A stretch of 16,247 bases of DNA from Kineosphaera sp039812485 (GTDB lineage Bacteria > Actinomycetota > Actinomycetes > Actinomycetales > Dermatophilaceae): the NCBI GenBank assembly GCA_039812485.1, contig JBDIAP010000090.1:1-16247 (forward strand), written 5' to 3'. A program made the position numbers and the translations under genes. Shown here piece by piece: positions 1 to 7,100 of the stretch. The stretch's first letter is position 1, and every line of letters starts with the position of its first letter. The notes beneath the pieces are model-generated. The model was not told the origin of the DNA. It made no database searches and saw only the letters and a list, made by a program, of their open reading frames with translations.

Positions 1-1839
1 GACGCGGCCTCGCGCGCCGAGGCCGCGCGCGTGGCCGGCGACGACGCGCCGGAGGCGCAGTCCGACCGCGACGCCGGCGCGGGGCGTCGCGGTGCAGGCA
101 CGAGGCCGGACACCCGCACGGTGCCCACCGTGCCCGCCGTGCCCACTGTGACTGTCAAGACCGAGCTCGAGCCGCCCCCGACCGAGCCCCTGCCCCAACG
201 GGTGGAGCAGCTGGCGTTGGCCGGCGACGTCACGTACACCCTGCCCGACCAGGCCGTGCTCAAGCCGGGTACGCCGCACAAGACCCGCAGCGTCGTCAAC
301 GACCGGGTCGTCGAGGCCCTCACGGGCGTGCTCGACCAGTTCTCGATCGACGCGCAGGTCACGGGCTTCTCGCGCGGGCCGACGGTGACCCGCTACGAGG
401 TCGAACTCGGCCCCGGCATCAAGGTCGAGCGCGTCACCGCGCTGAGCAAGAACATCGCCTACGCCGTCGCGAGCGCCGACGTGCGGATCCTGTCGCCGAT
501 CCCCGGCAAGTCGGCGATCGGCATCGAGATCCCCAACGCCGACCGCGAGAAGGTCAGCCTCGGCGACGTGCTGCGCAGCCAGGTGGCGCACAAGAACACC
601 CACCCGATGGTCATGGGCGTCGGCAAGGACGTCGAGGGCGGCTATGTCATCGCCAACCTCGCGAAGATGCCGCACATGCTCGTCGCGGGCGCCACCGGCT
701 CGGGCAAGTCGAGCTTCGTCAACTCGATGATCACCTCGATCCTCATGCGCTCGACGCCGGACGAGGTGCGGATGATCCTCGTCGACCCCAAGCGGGTCGA
801 GCTCACCGCCTACGACGGCATCCCGCACCTCATCACGCCGATCATCACCAACCCGAAGAAGGCCGCGGAGGCCTTGGCGTGGGTCGTCAAGGAGATGGAC
901 GCGCGCTACGACGACCTCGCGGCGTTCGGCTTCAAACACATCGACGACTTCAACAAGGCCGTCAAGGGCGGGCGGGTCACGCCGCTGCCGGGGTCGGAGC
1001 GGGTGCTGCAGCCCTACCCCTACCTGCTCGTCGTCGTCGACGAGCTCGCCGACCTCATGATGGTCGCGCCGCGCGACGTCGAGGAGTCGATCGTGCGCAT
1101 CACGCAGCTCGCGCGCGCCGCCGGCATCCACCTCGTGCTCGCCACCCAGCGGCCGTCGGTCGACGTCGTCACCGGCCTCATCAAGGCCAACGTGCCGAGC
1201 CGGATGGCGTTCGCGACGAGCTCGCTCGCCGACTCCCGGGTCGTGCTCGACCAGCCGGGCGCGGAGAAGCTCATCGGGCAGGGCGACGCGCTGTTCCTGC
1301 CGATGGGCGCGAGCAAGCCGATGCGCGTGCAGGGCGCGTGGGTCACCGAGACCGAGATCCACGAGGTCGTGGCGCACGTCACCGGCCAGCTCAAGCCGAC
1401 CTACCGCGACGATGTCACGGTCAAGGCCGAGAAGAAGCAGATCGACGACGACATCGGCGACGACCTCGACCTGCTCCTGCAGGCCACCGAGCTCGTCGTG
1501 ACCACGCAGTTCGGGTCGACGTCGATGCTGCAGCGCAAGCTGCGCGTCGGCTTCGCGAAGGCCGGCCGGCTCATGGACCTGCTGGAGTCGCGCGGGGTTG
1601 TCGGGCCGTCGGAGGGCAGCAAGGCCCGCGACGTGCTCGTCAAGCCCGACGACCTGCCGGTCACGCTGGCGCTGCTGCGAGGCGATGACATCCCGGACGA
1701 CGACGACGCCCCGGGCGCTAGGCCGGCCTCGTCGGGTGCCGGGCGCGAACCCGTCTACGCCGGAGGGGTCGAGGATGTCGATGAGGCCGAGGGCGGCGAG
1801 GACGCCTGGGAGCTCACCGGGCGGGATCGCCGCTATTGA
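1..1839 (+). CDS. ftsK: DNA translocase FtsK, 3' part (5' end outside window)
   Basis: Septum-located, ATP-driven double-stranded DNA pump of the FtsK/SpoIIIE family that clears chromosome termini from the division site. The frame is open from base 1, so the gene starts upstream and the membrane-spanning N-terminus is missing; the GTG at 31 is only the first start-like codon. Numbering from that codon, a Pro/Val-rich linker (about 1-60) leads into the alpha/beta motor domain. Walker A is GATGSGKS at 220-227, Walker B is LLVVVDE at 332-338. The C-terminal winged-helix gamma domain, which in this family reads oriented KOPS/FRS-type DNA sites, spans about 477-545. An acidic Asp/Glu-rich tail ends the protein. 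All motor motifs are intact. The stop lies 28 bases before the next gene. Identity is secure; only the missing 5' end limits the entry. Confidence 0.96.
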   Translation, partial: DAASRAEAARVAGDDAPEAQSDRDAGAGRRGAGTRPDTRTVPTVPAVPTVTVKTELEPPPTEPLPQRVEQLALAGDVTYTLPDQAVLKPGTPHKTRSVVNDRVVEALTGVLDQFSIDAQVTGFSRGPTVTRYEVELGPGIKVERVTALSKNIAYAVASADVRILSPIPGKSAIGIEIPNADREKVSLGDVLRSQVAHKNTHPMVMGVGKDVEGGYVIANLAKMPHMLVAGATGSGKSSFVNSMITSILMRSTPDEVRMILVDPKRVELTAYDGIPHLITPIITNPKKAAEALAWVVKEMDARYDDLAAFGFKHIDDFNKAVKGGRVTPLPGSERVLQPYPYLLVVVDELADLMMVAPRDVEESIVRITQLARAAGIHLVLATQRPSVDVVTGLIKANVPSRMAFATSSLADSRVVLDQPGAEKLIGQGDALFLPMGASKPMRVQGAWVTETEIHEVVAHVTGQLKPTYRDDVTVKAEKKQIDDDIGDDLDLLLQATELVVTTQFGSTSMLQRKLRVGFAKAGRLMDLLESRGVVGPSEGSKARDVLVKPDDLPVTLALLRGDDIPDDDDAPGARPASSGAGREPVYAGGVEDVDEAEGGEDAWELTGRDRRY

Positions 1840-1864
1840 CACCCGGCACCGATCGTCGTGACCT
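1836..1864 (+). promoter_or_regulatory. Possible promoter for the lipoprotein gene
   Basis: A perfect -35 hexamer TTGACA (1836-1841) overlaps the ftsK stop codon. At the ideal 17-base spacing the -10 position reads TGACCT (1859-1864), which keeps the outer T residues but lacks the important A at position 2. Transcription would start near 1871, after the GTG at 1868, so if real it favours the ATG at 1913 or 1925 as start codon. This is a motif match only. Confidence 0.25.
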
Positions 1865-1867
1865 CGT

Positions 1868-2944
1868 GTGACACCGACCGCTGGTGCAGCGGTCGCTACG
1901 ACTACCTCGTGGATGGCCGGGCAGATGCGCGTGAAGTCAGGGTCGGGTTCGTCGGGTTCGCGGCGCGGGGGCCGGAGCCCGCGGGGGTCCCGTAGCGGAC
2001 CGGGCCTGTGGGTAGGCGTCGCTGTCATCGTGCTCAGCGGGTGCGCGGGGATCGCGGCCGAGCCGAACGCGACCCCTAGGGTGGCCGGCACGGCACCGTC
2101 GCCGGGGGCGGTGACGATCGTGACGCCGGCGCCGTCGTCGCGGAAGTCACCCGCCGCGCCGTCGCCGGCGGCCACACCGGAGATCGACACGCGGACGCTG
2201 CCGCCGGCGGGTCGGCTCGGCACAGCCGCCCTGGAGTCGGCCCTCGCCCCGGTCAGGGACCGTTTCGGTGATGGGCTCGCGGTGGCCTGGGGGCCGGTCG
2301 GCGATCCGACGCAGGTGCGGGCCGTGGGGGCGACCCGCGACCTCGAGGCGTGGTCGACGATCAAGGTGCCGATCGCCCTCGCCGTCGAAGAGCAGACGGA
2401 CGGTGCGCCGAGCGCCGAGCAGGACCGCCAGCTCGCTCTCGCGCTGACCGTGTCGGACAACGACGCGACCACCGAACTATGGAACTCCCTGAGCGACCCC
2501 GTGGCACAGGTGCGCCAGCTGCTGCGCGACGCCGGGGACGACCAGACCGAGCCGAATCGCGACTCCGACGGCAACGCGGTCGCCTTCGGGCTCACGGCCT
2601 GGCGCCCTGCCGACTCGGCCCGGTTCGCGACGATGCTCCCGTGCGCGAGCCACGGCGAGCAGGTGCTCGTGTGGCTCGGCCGCATCACCCCCGAGCATCA
2701 ATGGGGGCTGGGCACGGTCGCCGATGCCCGGTTCAAGGGTGGTTGGGGGCCGAGCCCCCACGGCTACCTGGCCCGTCAGATCGGCATCGTCCCTCGCCTC
2801 GACGGGTCGTGGGTGGGTGTCGCCGTGCTCGCCCAGCCCGACGCCGGCACCCACGAGGCCGCCACGGCGGCGATCGACGAGGCGATCACGGTCCTCGTGT
2901 CCCTGTTGGGAGCCGACGACGGGGGGCGATGTCCGACCGCGTGA
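1868..2944 (+). CDS. Lipoprotein of the serine hydrolase / class A beta-lactamase-like fold
   Basis: Probable secreted, lipid-anchored serine hydrolase of the penicillin-binding/beta-lactamase superfamily. From the GTG start, a basic n-region precedes a short hydrophobic segment and a lipobox LSGC with Cys59. A Pro/Ala/Thr-rich linker follows to about residue 110. The catalytic triad motifs of the fold appear in order: S-T-I-K at 163-166 (SxxK), S-D-N at 196-198, and K-G-G at 290-292 (KTG-type). I cannot recognise the ExxLN omega-loop motif of true class A beta-lactamases, so efficient beta-lactam hydrolysis is not implied; a peptidase or degenerate enzyme is equally possible. The start is uncertain: ATG codons at 1913 and 1925 are in frame, none of the three has a good Shine-Dalgarno, and 1925 would give a more normal 39-residue signal region. 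It follows ftsK closely and converges on the dipeptidase gene. Confidence 0.82.
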   Translation: MTPTAGAAVATTTSWMAGQMRVKSGSGSSGSRRGGRSPRGSRSGPGLWVGVAVIVLSGCAGIAAEPNATPRVAGTAPSPGAVTIVTPAPSSRKSPAAPSPAATPEIDTRTLPPAGRLGTAALESALAPVRDRFGDGLAVAWGPVGDPTQVRAVGATRDLEAWSTIKVPIALAVEEQTDGAPSAEQDRQLALALTVSDNDATTELWNSLSDPVAQVRQLLRDAGDDQTEPNRDSDGNAVAFGLTAWRPADSARFATMLPCASHGEQVLVWLGRITPEHQWGLGTVADARFKGGWGPSPHGYLARQIGIVPRLDGSWVGVAVLAQPDAGTHEAATAAIDEAITVLVSLLGADDGGRCPTA

Positions 2945-2969
2945 ATGTGCCCCACGCCTGGGCGAGGCG

Positions 2970-3001
2970 GGTGTGAGTGGCGCGGGGTGTGAGTTGCGCG
3001 G
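2970..3001. repeat. Tandem 16-base duplication in a convergent intergenic gap
   Basis: Bases 2970-2985 (GGTGTGAGTGGCGCGG) are repeated immediately at 2986-3001 with one change (G to T at unit position 10). It lies in the 98-base gap between the lipoprotein and dipeptidase stop codons. The simplest reading is a replication-slippage duplication; no function is evident. Confidence 0.7.
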
Positions 3002-3019
3002 GCGAGTGGGGCAGGTGTG

Positions 3020-3036
3020 GGTGGGAGGTCCCCACC
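3020..3036. terminator. GC-rich hairpin between convergent genes
   Basis: GGTGGG (3020-3025) and CCCACC (3031-3036) can form a perfect 6-bp stem with a 5-base loop. The hairpin lies 7 bases past the dipeptidase stop on the minus strand and 75 bases past the lipoprotein stop on the plus strand. There is no U-tract, as is common in high-GC actinobacteria, so a bidirectional terminator is only inferred. Confidence 0.35.
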
Positions 3037-3042
3037 GCGCTG

Positions 3043-4227
3043 TCAGCCGTCGAGGGCCTCGATGCGGGCGAGCCCCGGCGGGGCGGTGTTCGCGGCGCTG
3101 ACGGCCTCGGCCTCCTGCCACGCGCGCAGGATGTTGCGGCTCGTCAGCTTCCCCAGGTCTTCGTCGGACCAGCCACGGTCGGCCAGGGCCGCCAGCAGCC
3201 GCGGGTAGCCGGTGACGTCGCCGAGACCGTCGGGCAGCGAGTCCGTGCCGTCGTAGTCGCCGCCGAGCCCGACGTGGTCGATGCCGGCCACGTCGCGCAC
3301 GTGCTCGACGTGGGCGACGACCTGCTCCAGAGTGGCCGCGGGTTTCGGTGGGCACGAAGCGAGTTGGAACGCCTTGAGGGCCACGAGATCGAGGTGGTCG
3401 ATGCCGGCGGCCTCCGCCCGGGCCATGGAGTCGTGACGCCAGGCGGCCGCTGCAGGGGAGACGAACTCGGTGACGAACGTGACCATGCAGACGCCGCCGT
3501 TGCCGCGCAGCCGCGCCAGCACGTCGTCGGGCACGTTGCGCGGGCTGTCGCAGACGGCGCGGGCGCTGGAGTGGCTGAAGATCACCGGTGCCGACGTCAC
3601 GTCGAGCGCATGCCGCATCGTGTCGGCGGACACATGCGACAGGTCGACGAACATGCCGAGCCGGTTGAGTTCGCGCACGACCTCCTCCCCGAAGCGTGAC
3701 AACCCGCCGAGTCGGGGCGTGTCCGTCGCCGCGTCCGCCCAGGCGACGTTGTGGTTGTGGGTCAGCGTCAGGTAGCGGACGCCCAGCCGGTGCAGCATGC
3801 GCAGCACGCCGAGGGAGCCCCCGATCGAGTGACCGCCCTCGGCGCCCATCATGGAGGCGATGCGTCCCGCGGCCATGGCGCGCCCGGCCTCGTCGCTGGT
3901 GGTCGCGAGTGCGAGGTCCTGCGGGTGGCTCTCGACGAGGCGGTGCACGGCGTCGACCTGCTCGAGAGTCGCGATGACCGCCTGCTCGTCGGTGAAGGTG
4001 CCCGGCACGTAGACCGACCAGAACTGCCCGCCGACGCCGCCCTCGCGCAGCCGGGGCAGGTCGGTGTGCGTGTCGATGCGTCGCCGGCCGACGTCCAGCC
4101 GCTGCCAGTCGTCGCCGGCCTCCAGGCGGGCGTGCCAGGGGAGGTCGTTGTGTCCGTCGACGACCGGGTGGCGGCGCAGGAGAGCGCGCACCCGGTCGGA
4201 CGTGGTGTCGTCGCCGGTCGAGAGCAT
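3043..4227 (-). CDS. Dipeptidase, peptidase family M19 (membrane/renal dipeptidase type)
   Basis: Binuclear-zinc dipeptidase of the amidohydrolase superfamily, which cleaves dipeptides (often with a D-residue at the C-terminal side) and in some members beta-lactam or dehydropeptide bonds. From the ATG at 4227 it is 394 residues, usual for bacterial M19. Family ligands are in place: HxD at H26/D28 (in VVDGHND), bridging Glu130 (in GAEGGH), His198 (in VDLSHVS), His219 (in FSHSSAR) and Asp324 (in GGDYDG). I see no signal peptide or membrane segment, so it should be cytoplasmic. The start is chosen because M19 homology begins shortly after; the open frame further upstream runs through the divergent rimO gene and is not coding. 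No clear Shine-Dalgarno or promoter is visible before this start. It stands alone, divergent from rimO (91-base gap). Confidence 0.92.
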   Translation of the reverse strand: MLSTGDDTTSDRVRALLRRHPVVDGHNDLPWHARLEAGDDWQRLDVGRRRIDTHTDLPRLREGGVGGQFWSVYVPGTFTDEQAVIATLEQVDAVHRLVESHPQDLALATTSDEAGRAMAAGRIASMMGAEGGHSIGGSLGVLRMLHRLGVRYLTLTHNHNVAWADAATDTPRLGGLSRFGEEVVRELNRLGMFVDLSHVSADTMRHALDVTSAPVIFSHSSARAVCDSPRNVPDDVLARLRGNGGVCMVTFVTEFVSPAAAAWRHDSMARAEAAGIDHLDLVALKAFQLASCPPKPAATLEQVVAHVEHVRDVAGIDHVGLGGDYDGTDSLPDGLGDVTGYPRLLAALADRGWSDEDLGKLTSRNILRAWQEAEAVSAANTAPPGLARIEALDG

Positions 4228-4284
4228 GTCCACACGATCGCATGCCGGGGCCTCGCGACCTGCGGCTCGGCCCGACACCGGCCG

Positions 4285-4311
4285 TTGGACGCCCCCGCGG
4301 AGACGTAGAGT
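4285..4311 (+). promoter_or_regulatory. Promoter giving a leaderless rimO transcript
   Basis: A -10 hexamer TAGAGT (4306-4311, matching the actinobacterial TANNNT) ends 7 bases before the rimO ATG at 4319. A TTGGAC element (4285-4290) sits 15 bases upstream as a -35. Transcription would begin at or next to the A of the start codon, producing a leaderless mRNA, which is common in actinobacteria and agrees with the absence of a Shine-Dalgarno sequence. Confidence 0.6.
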
Positions 4312-4318
4312 GGGCCGC

Positions 4319-5905
4319 ATGTCGACCTCGTCCGCCACAGGCCGAACCGGAGGTGACCGCGCGGACGACCAGAGTCGTTCGGGCAGCGGGGGGTTCGCGG
4401 CTGTCCCGGGAGATTCGGGTGGGGGTGCGCGGCGTGTCGCGATCGTCAGCCTCGGCTGCGCCCGCAACGACGTCGACTCCGAAGAGCTGGCGGGCCGCCT
4501 CGACGAGGGCGGCTGGACGCTCGTGGCCGACCCCGCCGACGCGGACGTCGCGGTCGTCAACACGTGCGGCTTCGTCGAGCAGGCGAAGAAGGACTCGATC
4601 GACACGATCCTGTCGGTCTCCGACCTCAAGACCCAGGGGCGCACGCAGGCCGTCGTCGCGGTCGGCTGTCTCGCCGAGCGCTACGGCCGGGAGCTCGCCG
4701 ACGAGCTGCCCGAGGCCGATGCCGTGCTGGGTTTCGACTCCTATGCCGACCTGTCCGACCACCTCGGGGGCATCCTGCGCGGACAGCGGCCGATCTCCCA
4801 CGTGCCCCGCGACCGGCGCACGCTGCTGCCGGTGGCGCCGGCCGCGCGTCGGGAGGCGGCTTCCGCGGTGTCGTTGCCCGGTCATGGAGCGGGTGCCCTG
4901 CCGCGAGCCGCGGGCGGTTTCCCCGCCGGCGGGGCGGCGGTGCTGCGGGCGCGACTCGATGATCGGCCGTGGGCGCCGCTGAAGATCGCGAGCGGGTGCG
5001 ATCGGCGATGCGCGTTCTGCGCGATCCCGGCGTTTCGGGGGTCGTTCGTCTCCCGCCCGCCGGGTGAGGTGCTCGCCGAGGCGCGATGGCTCGCGGAGCG
5101 CGGGGTGAGCGAGGTGCTCCTCGTGTCGGAGAACTCCACCTCCTACGGCAAGGATCTGGGCGACCTGCGCCTGCTCGAGACGCTGCTGAGTGATCTCGTG
5201 GCGGTCGACGGACTGGCGACCGTGCGGGTCTCCTACCTGCAGCCTGCCGAGATGCGACCGGATCTCGTGCAGGTCATGACCTCCACGGAGGGGGTGGCCC
5301 CCTATTTCGATCTCTCGTTCCAGCACGCGTCGGGGCCGCTGCTGCGGCGCATGCGCCGCTTCGGCGACGCCGAGTCGTTCCTCGCGCTCATCGCCTCGGT
5401 CCGCGCGCGGGCCCCGCGGGCGGGCATCCGCTGCAACGTCATCGTGGGTTTTCCGGGCGAGAGCGACGGCGACGTCGAGGCGCTCTGCGACTTCCTCGCC
5501 GAGGCGCGGCTCGACGCCGTCGGCGTGTTCGGCTACTCGGACGAGGACGGCACCGAGGCGCAGCAGCTCGACGGGCACGTGCCGCAGGGGGTCGTCGACG
5601 AGCGCGTCGAGCTGGTAGGCGATCTCATCGAGACTCTCGTCGCGGAGCGCGCGGCCGAGCGCATCGGCGAGGAGCTCGTGGTGCTCGTCGAGGAGGTCGA
5701 TCGTGCTGAGGAGACCGACGACCAGTGCGAGGGCGGGCCCCAGGTGCTCGGGCGCGCGCTGCATCAGGGGCCGGAGGTCGACGGCGGCTGCCGGCTCGTC
5801 GGACCCCTGCCGGGGCGCGTGCCGCGGGTCGGAGATCGCATCGCGGCGGTGGCCGTCGGCAGTGACGGGGTCGATCTGCTGGTCGCCGCAAAGGAGGCGC
5901 CATGA
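4319..5905 (+). CDS. rimO: Ribosomal protein uS12 methylthiotransferase RimO
   Basis: Radical-SAM enzyme that adds a methylthio group to the beta-carbon of a conserved aspartate of ribosomal protein S12, using two [4Fe-4S] clusters. The 528-residue protein has a disordered Ser/Gly-rich N-terminus (1-39), the UPF0004/MTTase domain with cluster cysteines C47, C83 and C117, and the radical-SAM motif CxxxCxxC at C227/C231/C234 (GCDRRCAFC). A Pro/Ala-rich insert of about 60 residues precedes the radical-SAM domain. A C-terminal TRAM domain (about 455-528) binds the substrate. It resembles RimO rather than MiaB by the phrases VSLGCARN and SCARN-type context and by its place before pgsA. The ATG at 4319 is the only in-frame start between the promoter and the first domain, so the N-terminal extension should be translated. 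The stop overlaps the pgsA start (ATGA). Confidence 0.95.
   Translation: MSTSSATGRTGGDRADDQSRSGSGGFAAVPGDSGGGARRVAIVSLGCARNDVDSEELAGRLDEGGWTLVADPADADVAVVNTCGFVEQAKKDSIDTILSVSDLKTQGRTQAVVAVGCLAERYGRELADELPEADAVLGFDSYADLSDHLGGILRGQRPISHVPRDRRTLLPVAPAARREAASAVSLPGHGAGALPRAAGGFPAGGAAVLRARLDDRPWAPLKIASGCDRRCAFCAIPAFRGSFVSRPPGEVLAEARWLAERGVSEVLLVSENSTSYGKDLGDLRLLETLLSDLVAVDGLATVRVSYLQPAEMRPDLVQVMTSTEGVAPYFDLSFQHASGPLLRRMRRFGDAESFLALIASVRARAPRAGIRCNVIVGFPGESDGDVEALCDFLAEARLDAVGVFGYSDEDGTEAQQLDGHVPQGVVDERVELVGDLIETLVAERAAERIGEELVVLVEEVDRAEETDDQCEGGPQVLGRALHQGPEVDGGCRLVGPLPGRVPRVGDRIAAVAVGSDGVDLLVAAKEAP
5891..5905 (+). promoter_or_regulatory. Strong pgsA ribosome binding site with ATGA stop-start overlap
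   Basis: AAGGAGG (5891-5897) lies inside the last rimO codons, 4 bases before the pgsA ATG at 5902. The ATG overlaps the rimO TGA (ATGA), so translation of pgsA is probably coupled to rimO. This fixes the pgsA start at 5902 rather than the in-frame GTG at 5947. Confidence 0.8.
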
Positions 5906-6504
5906 CCGCCGACGAGCACCGCGAAGCCACCCGCGACGACCCGCCGGTGAGCAACTGGAACATCGCCAATGCCCTGACGGTGGCGCGCATCGTCATGGTG
6001 CCGATCTTCGGTTGGCTCCTGCTGCACGAGTCGGGTGAGTCGGCCCCTTGGCGGTGGGCCGCGCTCGTCGTCTTCGTCGTTGCGATGGCCACCGACAAGC
6101 TCGACGGGGAGCTGGCGCGCTCGCGCGGACTCATCACAGATTTCGGCAAGCTCGCGGACCCCATCGCCGACAAGGCCCTCACCGGGATGGCGTTCATCGG
6201 GTTGAGCCTCGTCGGGCTGTTGTGGTGGTGGGTGACGATCGTCGTCCTCGTGCGCGAGATCGGCATCACCCTCCTGCGTTTCGTCGTCATCCGCTACGGG
6301 GTCATGCCGGCGAGCCGCGGGGGCAAGCTCAAGACCGTGCTCCAGGCCGTGGCGTTGACGATGTTCCTCGCGCCCATCGGCGGGCCGTGGATCCTGCTGG
6401 CCGGTGCGGTGATGGCCGCCGCGGTGGCCGTGACGCTCGTGACGGGCGTCGATTACCTGCTCGCGGCGCGTCGCCTGGTCACCCGCTCCGGTCGACGTGA
6501 GTGA
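5902..6504 (+). CDS. pgsA: CDP-diacylglycerol--glycerol-3-phosphate 3-phosphatidyltransferase (PgsA-like)
   Basis: Integral membrane CDP-alcohol phosphatidyltransferase. It condenses CDP-diacylglycerol with glycerol-3-phosphate to phosphatidylglycerol phosphate, the first committed step to phosphatidylglycerol and cardiolipin. The 200-residue protein carries the complete family motif D-x2-D-G-x2-A-R-x8-G-x3-D-x3-D at residues 65-90 (D65, D68, G69, A72, R73, G82, D86, D90), whose aspartates bind the metal. The stretch NWNIANALTVARI (18-30) is typical of the PgsA N-terminus, and several hydrophobic segments (about 30-41, 52-64, 95-118, 138-155, 155-175) fit the expected membrane bundle. Length is normal. 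It overlaps rimO by 4 bases and cinA by 8 bases. The exact alcohol substrate is inferred from homology and from the conserved rimO-pgsA-cinA neighbourhood. Confidence 0.92.
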   Translation: MTADEHREATRDDPPVSNWNIANALTVARIVMVPIFGWLLLHESGESAPWRWAALVVFVVAMATDKLDGELARSRGLITDFGKLADPIADKALTGMAFIGLSLVGLLWWWVTIVVLVREIGITLLRFVVIRYGVMPASRGGKLKTVLQAVALTMFLAPIGGPWILLAGAVMAAAVAVTLVTGVDYLLAARRLVTRSGRRE

Positions 6505-6970
6505 CGCGGCCAGGGTCATCGCGCATCTCGTGGCGCGGGGCGAGAGCGTCGCGACGGCCGAGTCGCTGACGGGAGGCCTGGTCGCCGCCGCCCTGACCGA
6601 CCCTCCGGGCGCGTCGGCGGCCTTCCGGGGCGCGATCGTCGCCTACCACAGCGACCTCAAGTCCCGGCTCGTCGGCGTGGATGCCCACGTGCTCGCGGCG
6701 GGCGGAGCGGTGCAACCCGAGGTGGCCCGGCAGCTCGCCGCAGGGGCGCGCGCCACGCTGGCGTCGACGTGGGGAGTGGGCACGACAGGTGCCGCCGGCC
6801 CGGAGCCCTCGGACGGCAAGGACGTCGGGACGGTCTATGTCGCGGTGAGCGGGCCGGGGACCGATCGGGTCGCGGAGCTGCGGCTCGACGGCGACCGCGC
6901 CGCGGTGCGAAGCGCCACCGTGGCGGCAGCTTTGTCGCTGCTCGCGCAGTGCTGCGGAATGGCGTCCTGA
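6497..6970 (+). CDS. pncC: CinA C-terminal-domain protein (nicotinamide-nucleotide amidohydrolase, PncC type)
   Basis: Single-domain CinA/PncC family protein; characterised members deamidate nicotinamide mononucleotide to nicotinate mononucleotide in pyridine nucleotide recycling. The 157-residue protein contains the family signature TAESLTGG (20-27, with the conserved Ser23), GAIVAYHSDLK (about 50-60) and GTTGAAGP (about 95-102). The N-terminal molybdopterin-binding-like domain of full-length CinA is absent, as is usual for the actinobacterial gene in this position, so a direct role in competence is not implied. The GTG start at 6497 overlaps the pgsA stop by 8 bases; no Shine-Dalgarno is seen, so translation is probably coupled. 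Frequently annotated simply as cinA. It closes the overlapping rimO-pgsA-cinA unit. Confidence 0.9.
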   Translation: MSDAARVIAHLVARGESVATAESLTGGLVAAALTDPPGASAAFRGAIVAYHSDLKSRLVGVDAHVLAAGGAVQPEVARQLAAGARATLASTWGVGTTGAAGPEPSDGKDVGTVYVAVSGPGTDRVAELRLDGDRAAVRSATVAAALSLLAQCCGMAS

Positions 6971-6996
6971 CCGGAAGCGGGGGAAACAGGTACGGT
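6967..6996 (+). promoter_or_regulatory. Possible clgR promoter
   Basis: CTGACC (6967-6972, overlapping the cinA stop) and TACGGT (6991-6996, a TANNNT -10) are separated by 18 bases. Transcription from here would start near 7003, giving a leader of about 98 bases before the clgR ATG at 7101, or placing an in-frame ATG (7005) almost at the 5' end. No perfect CGC-N5-GCG ClgR operator was seen; the nearest is CGCCATCGGTG at 7011-7021. Confidence 0.4.
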
Positions 6997-7100
6997 GGGG
7001 GAAGATGATGCGCCATCGGTGGTGTTGTGCCGTCGATGGCGCTGGGGCAGTGCAGTCGGGGCCGGTCGCCGGGCCGGCTCGAGGATCTGAGGGAGGCGTC

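Noticed and set aside
4228..4644. Upstream extension of the dipeptidase reading frame (533 residues)
   Set aside because: The extra 139 residues lie on the opposite strand of the rimO start region, have no M19 homology and would overlap rimO and its promoter.
2477..5764. A 1095-residue minus-strand open frame across lipoprotein, dipeptidase and rimO
   Set aside because: Long open frames without stops are expected on the other strand of GC-rich genes; composition is Arg/Gly/Ala/Pro-heavy and it contradicts three well-supported genes.
6076..6098. A third TTGTCGGTG 9-mer on the minus strand inside pgsA
   Set aside because: At the required 8-base spacing the -10 position reads AACGAC, not TANNNT, and no minus-strand gene follows. 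It is a chance match within the codons for ATDK and shows that the 9-mer alone is not enough.
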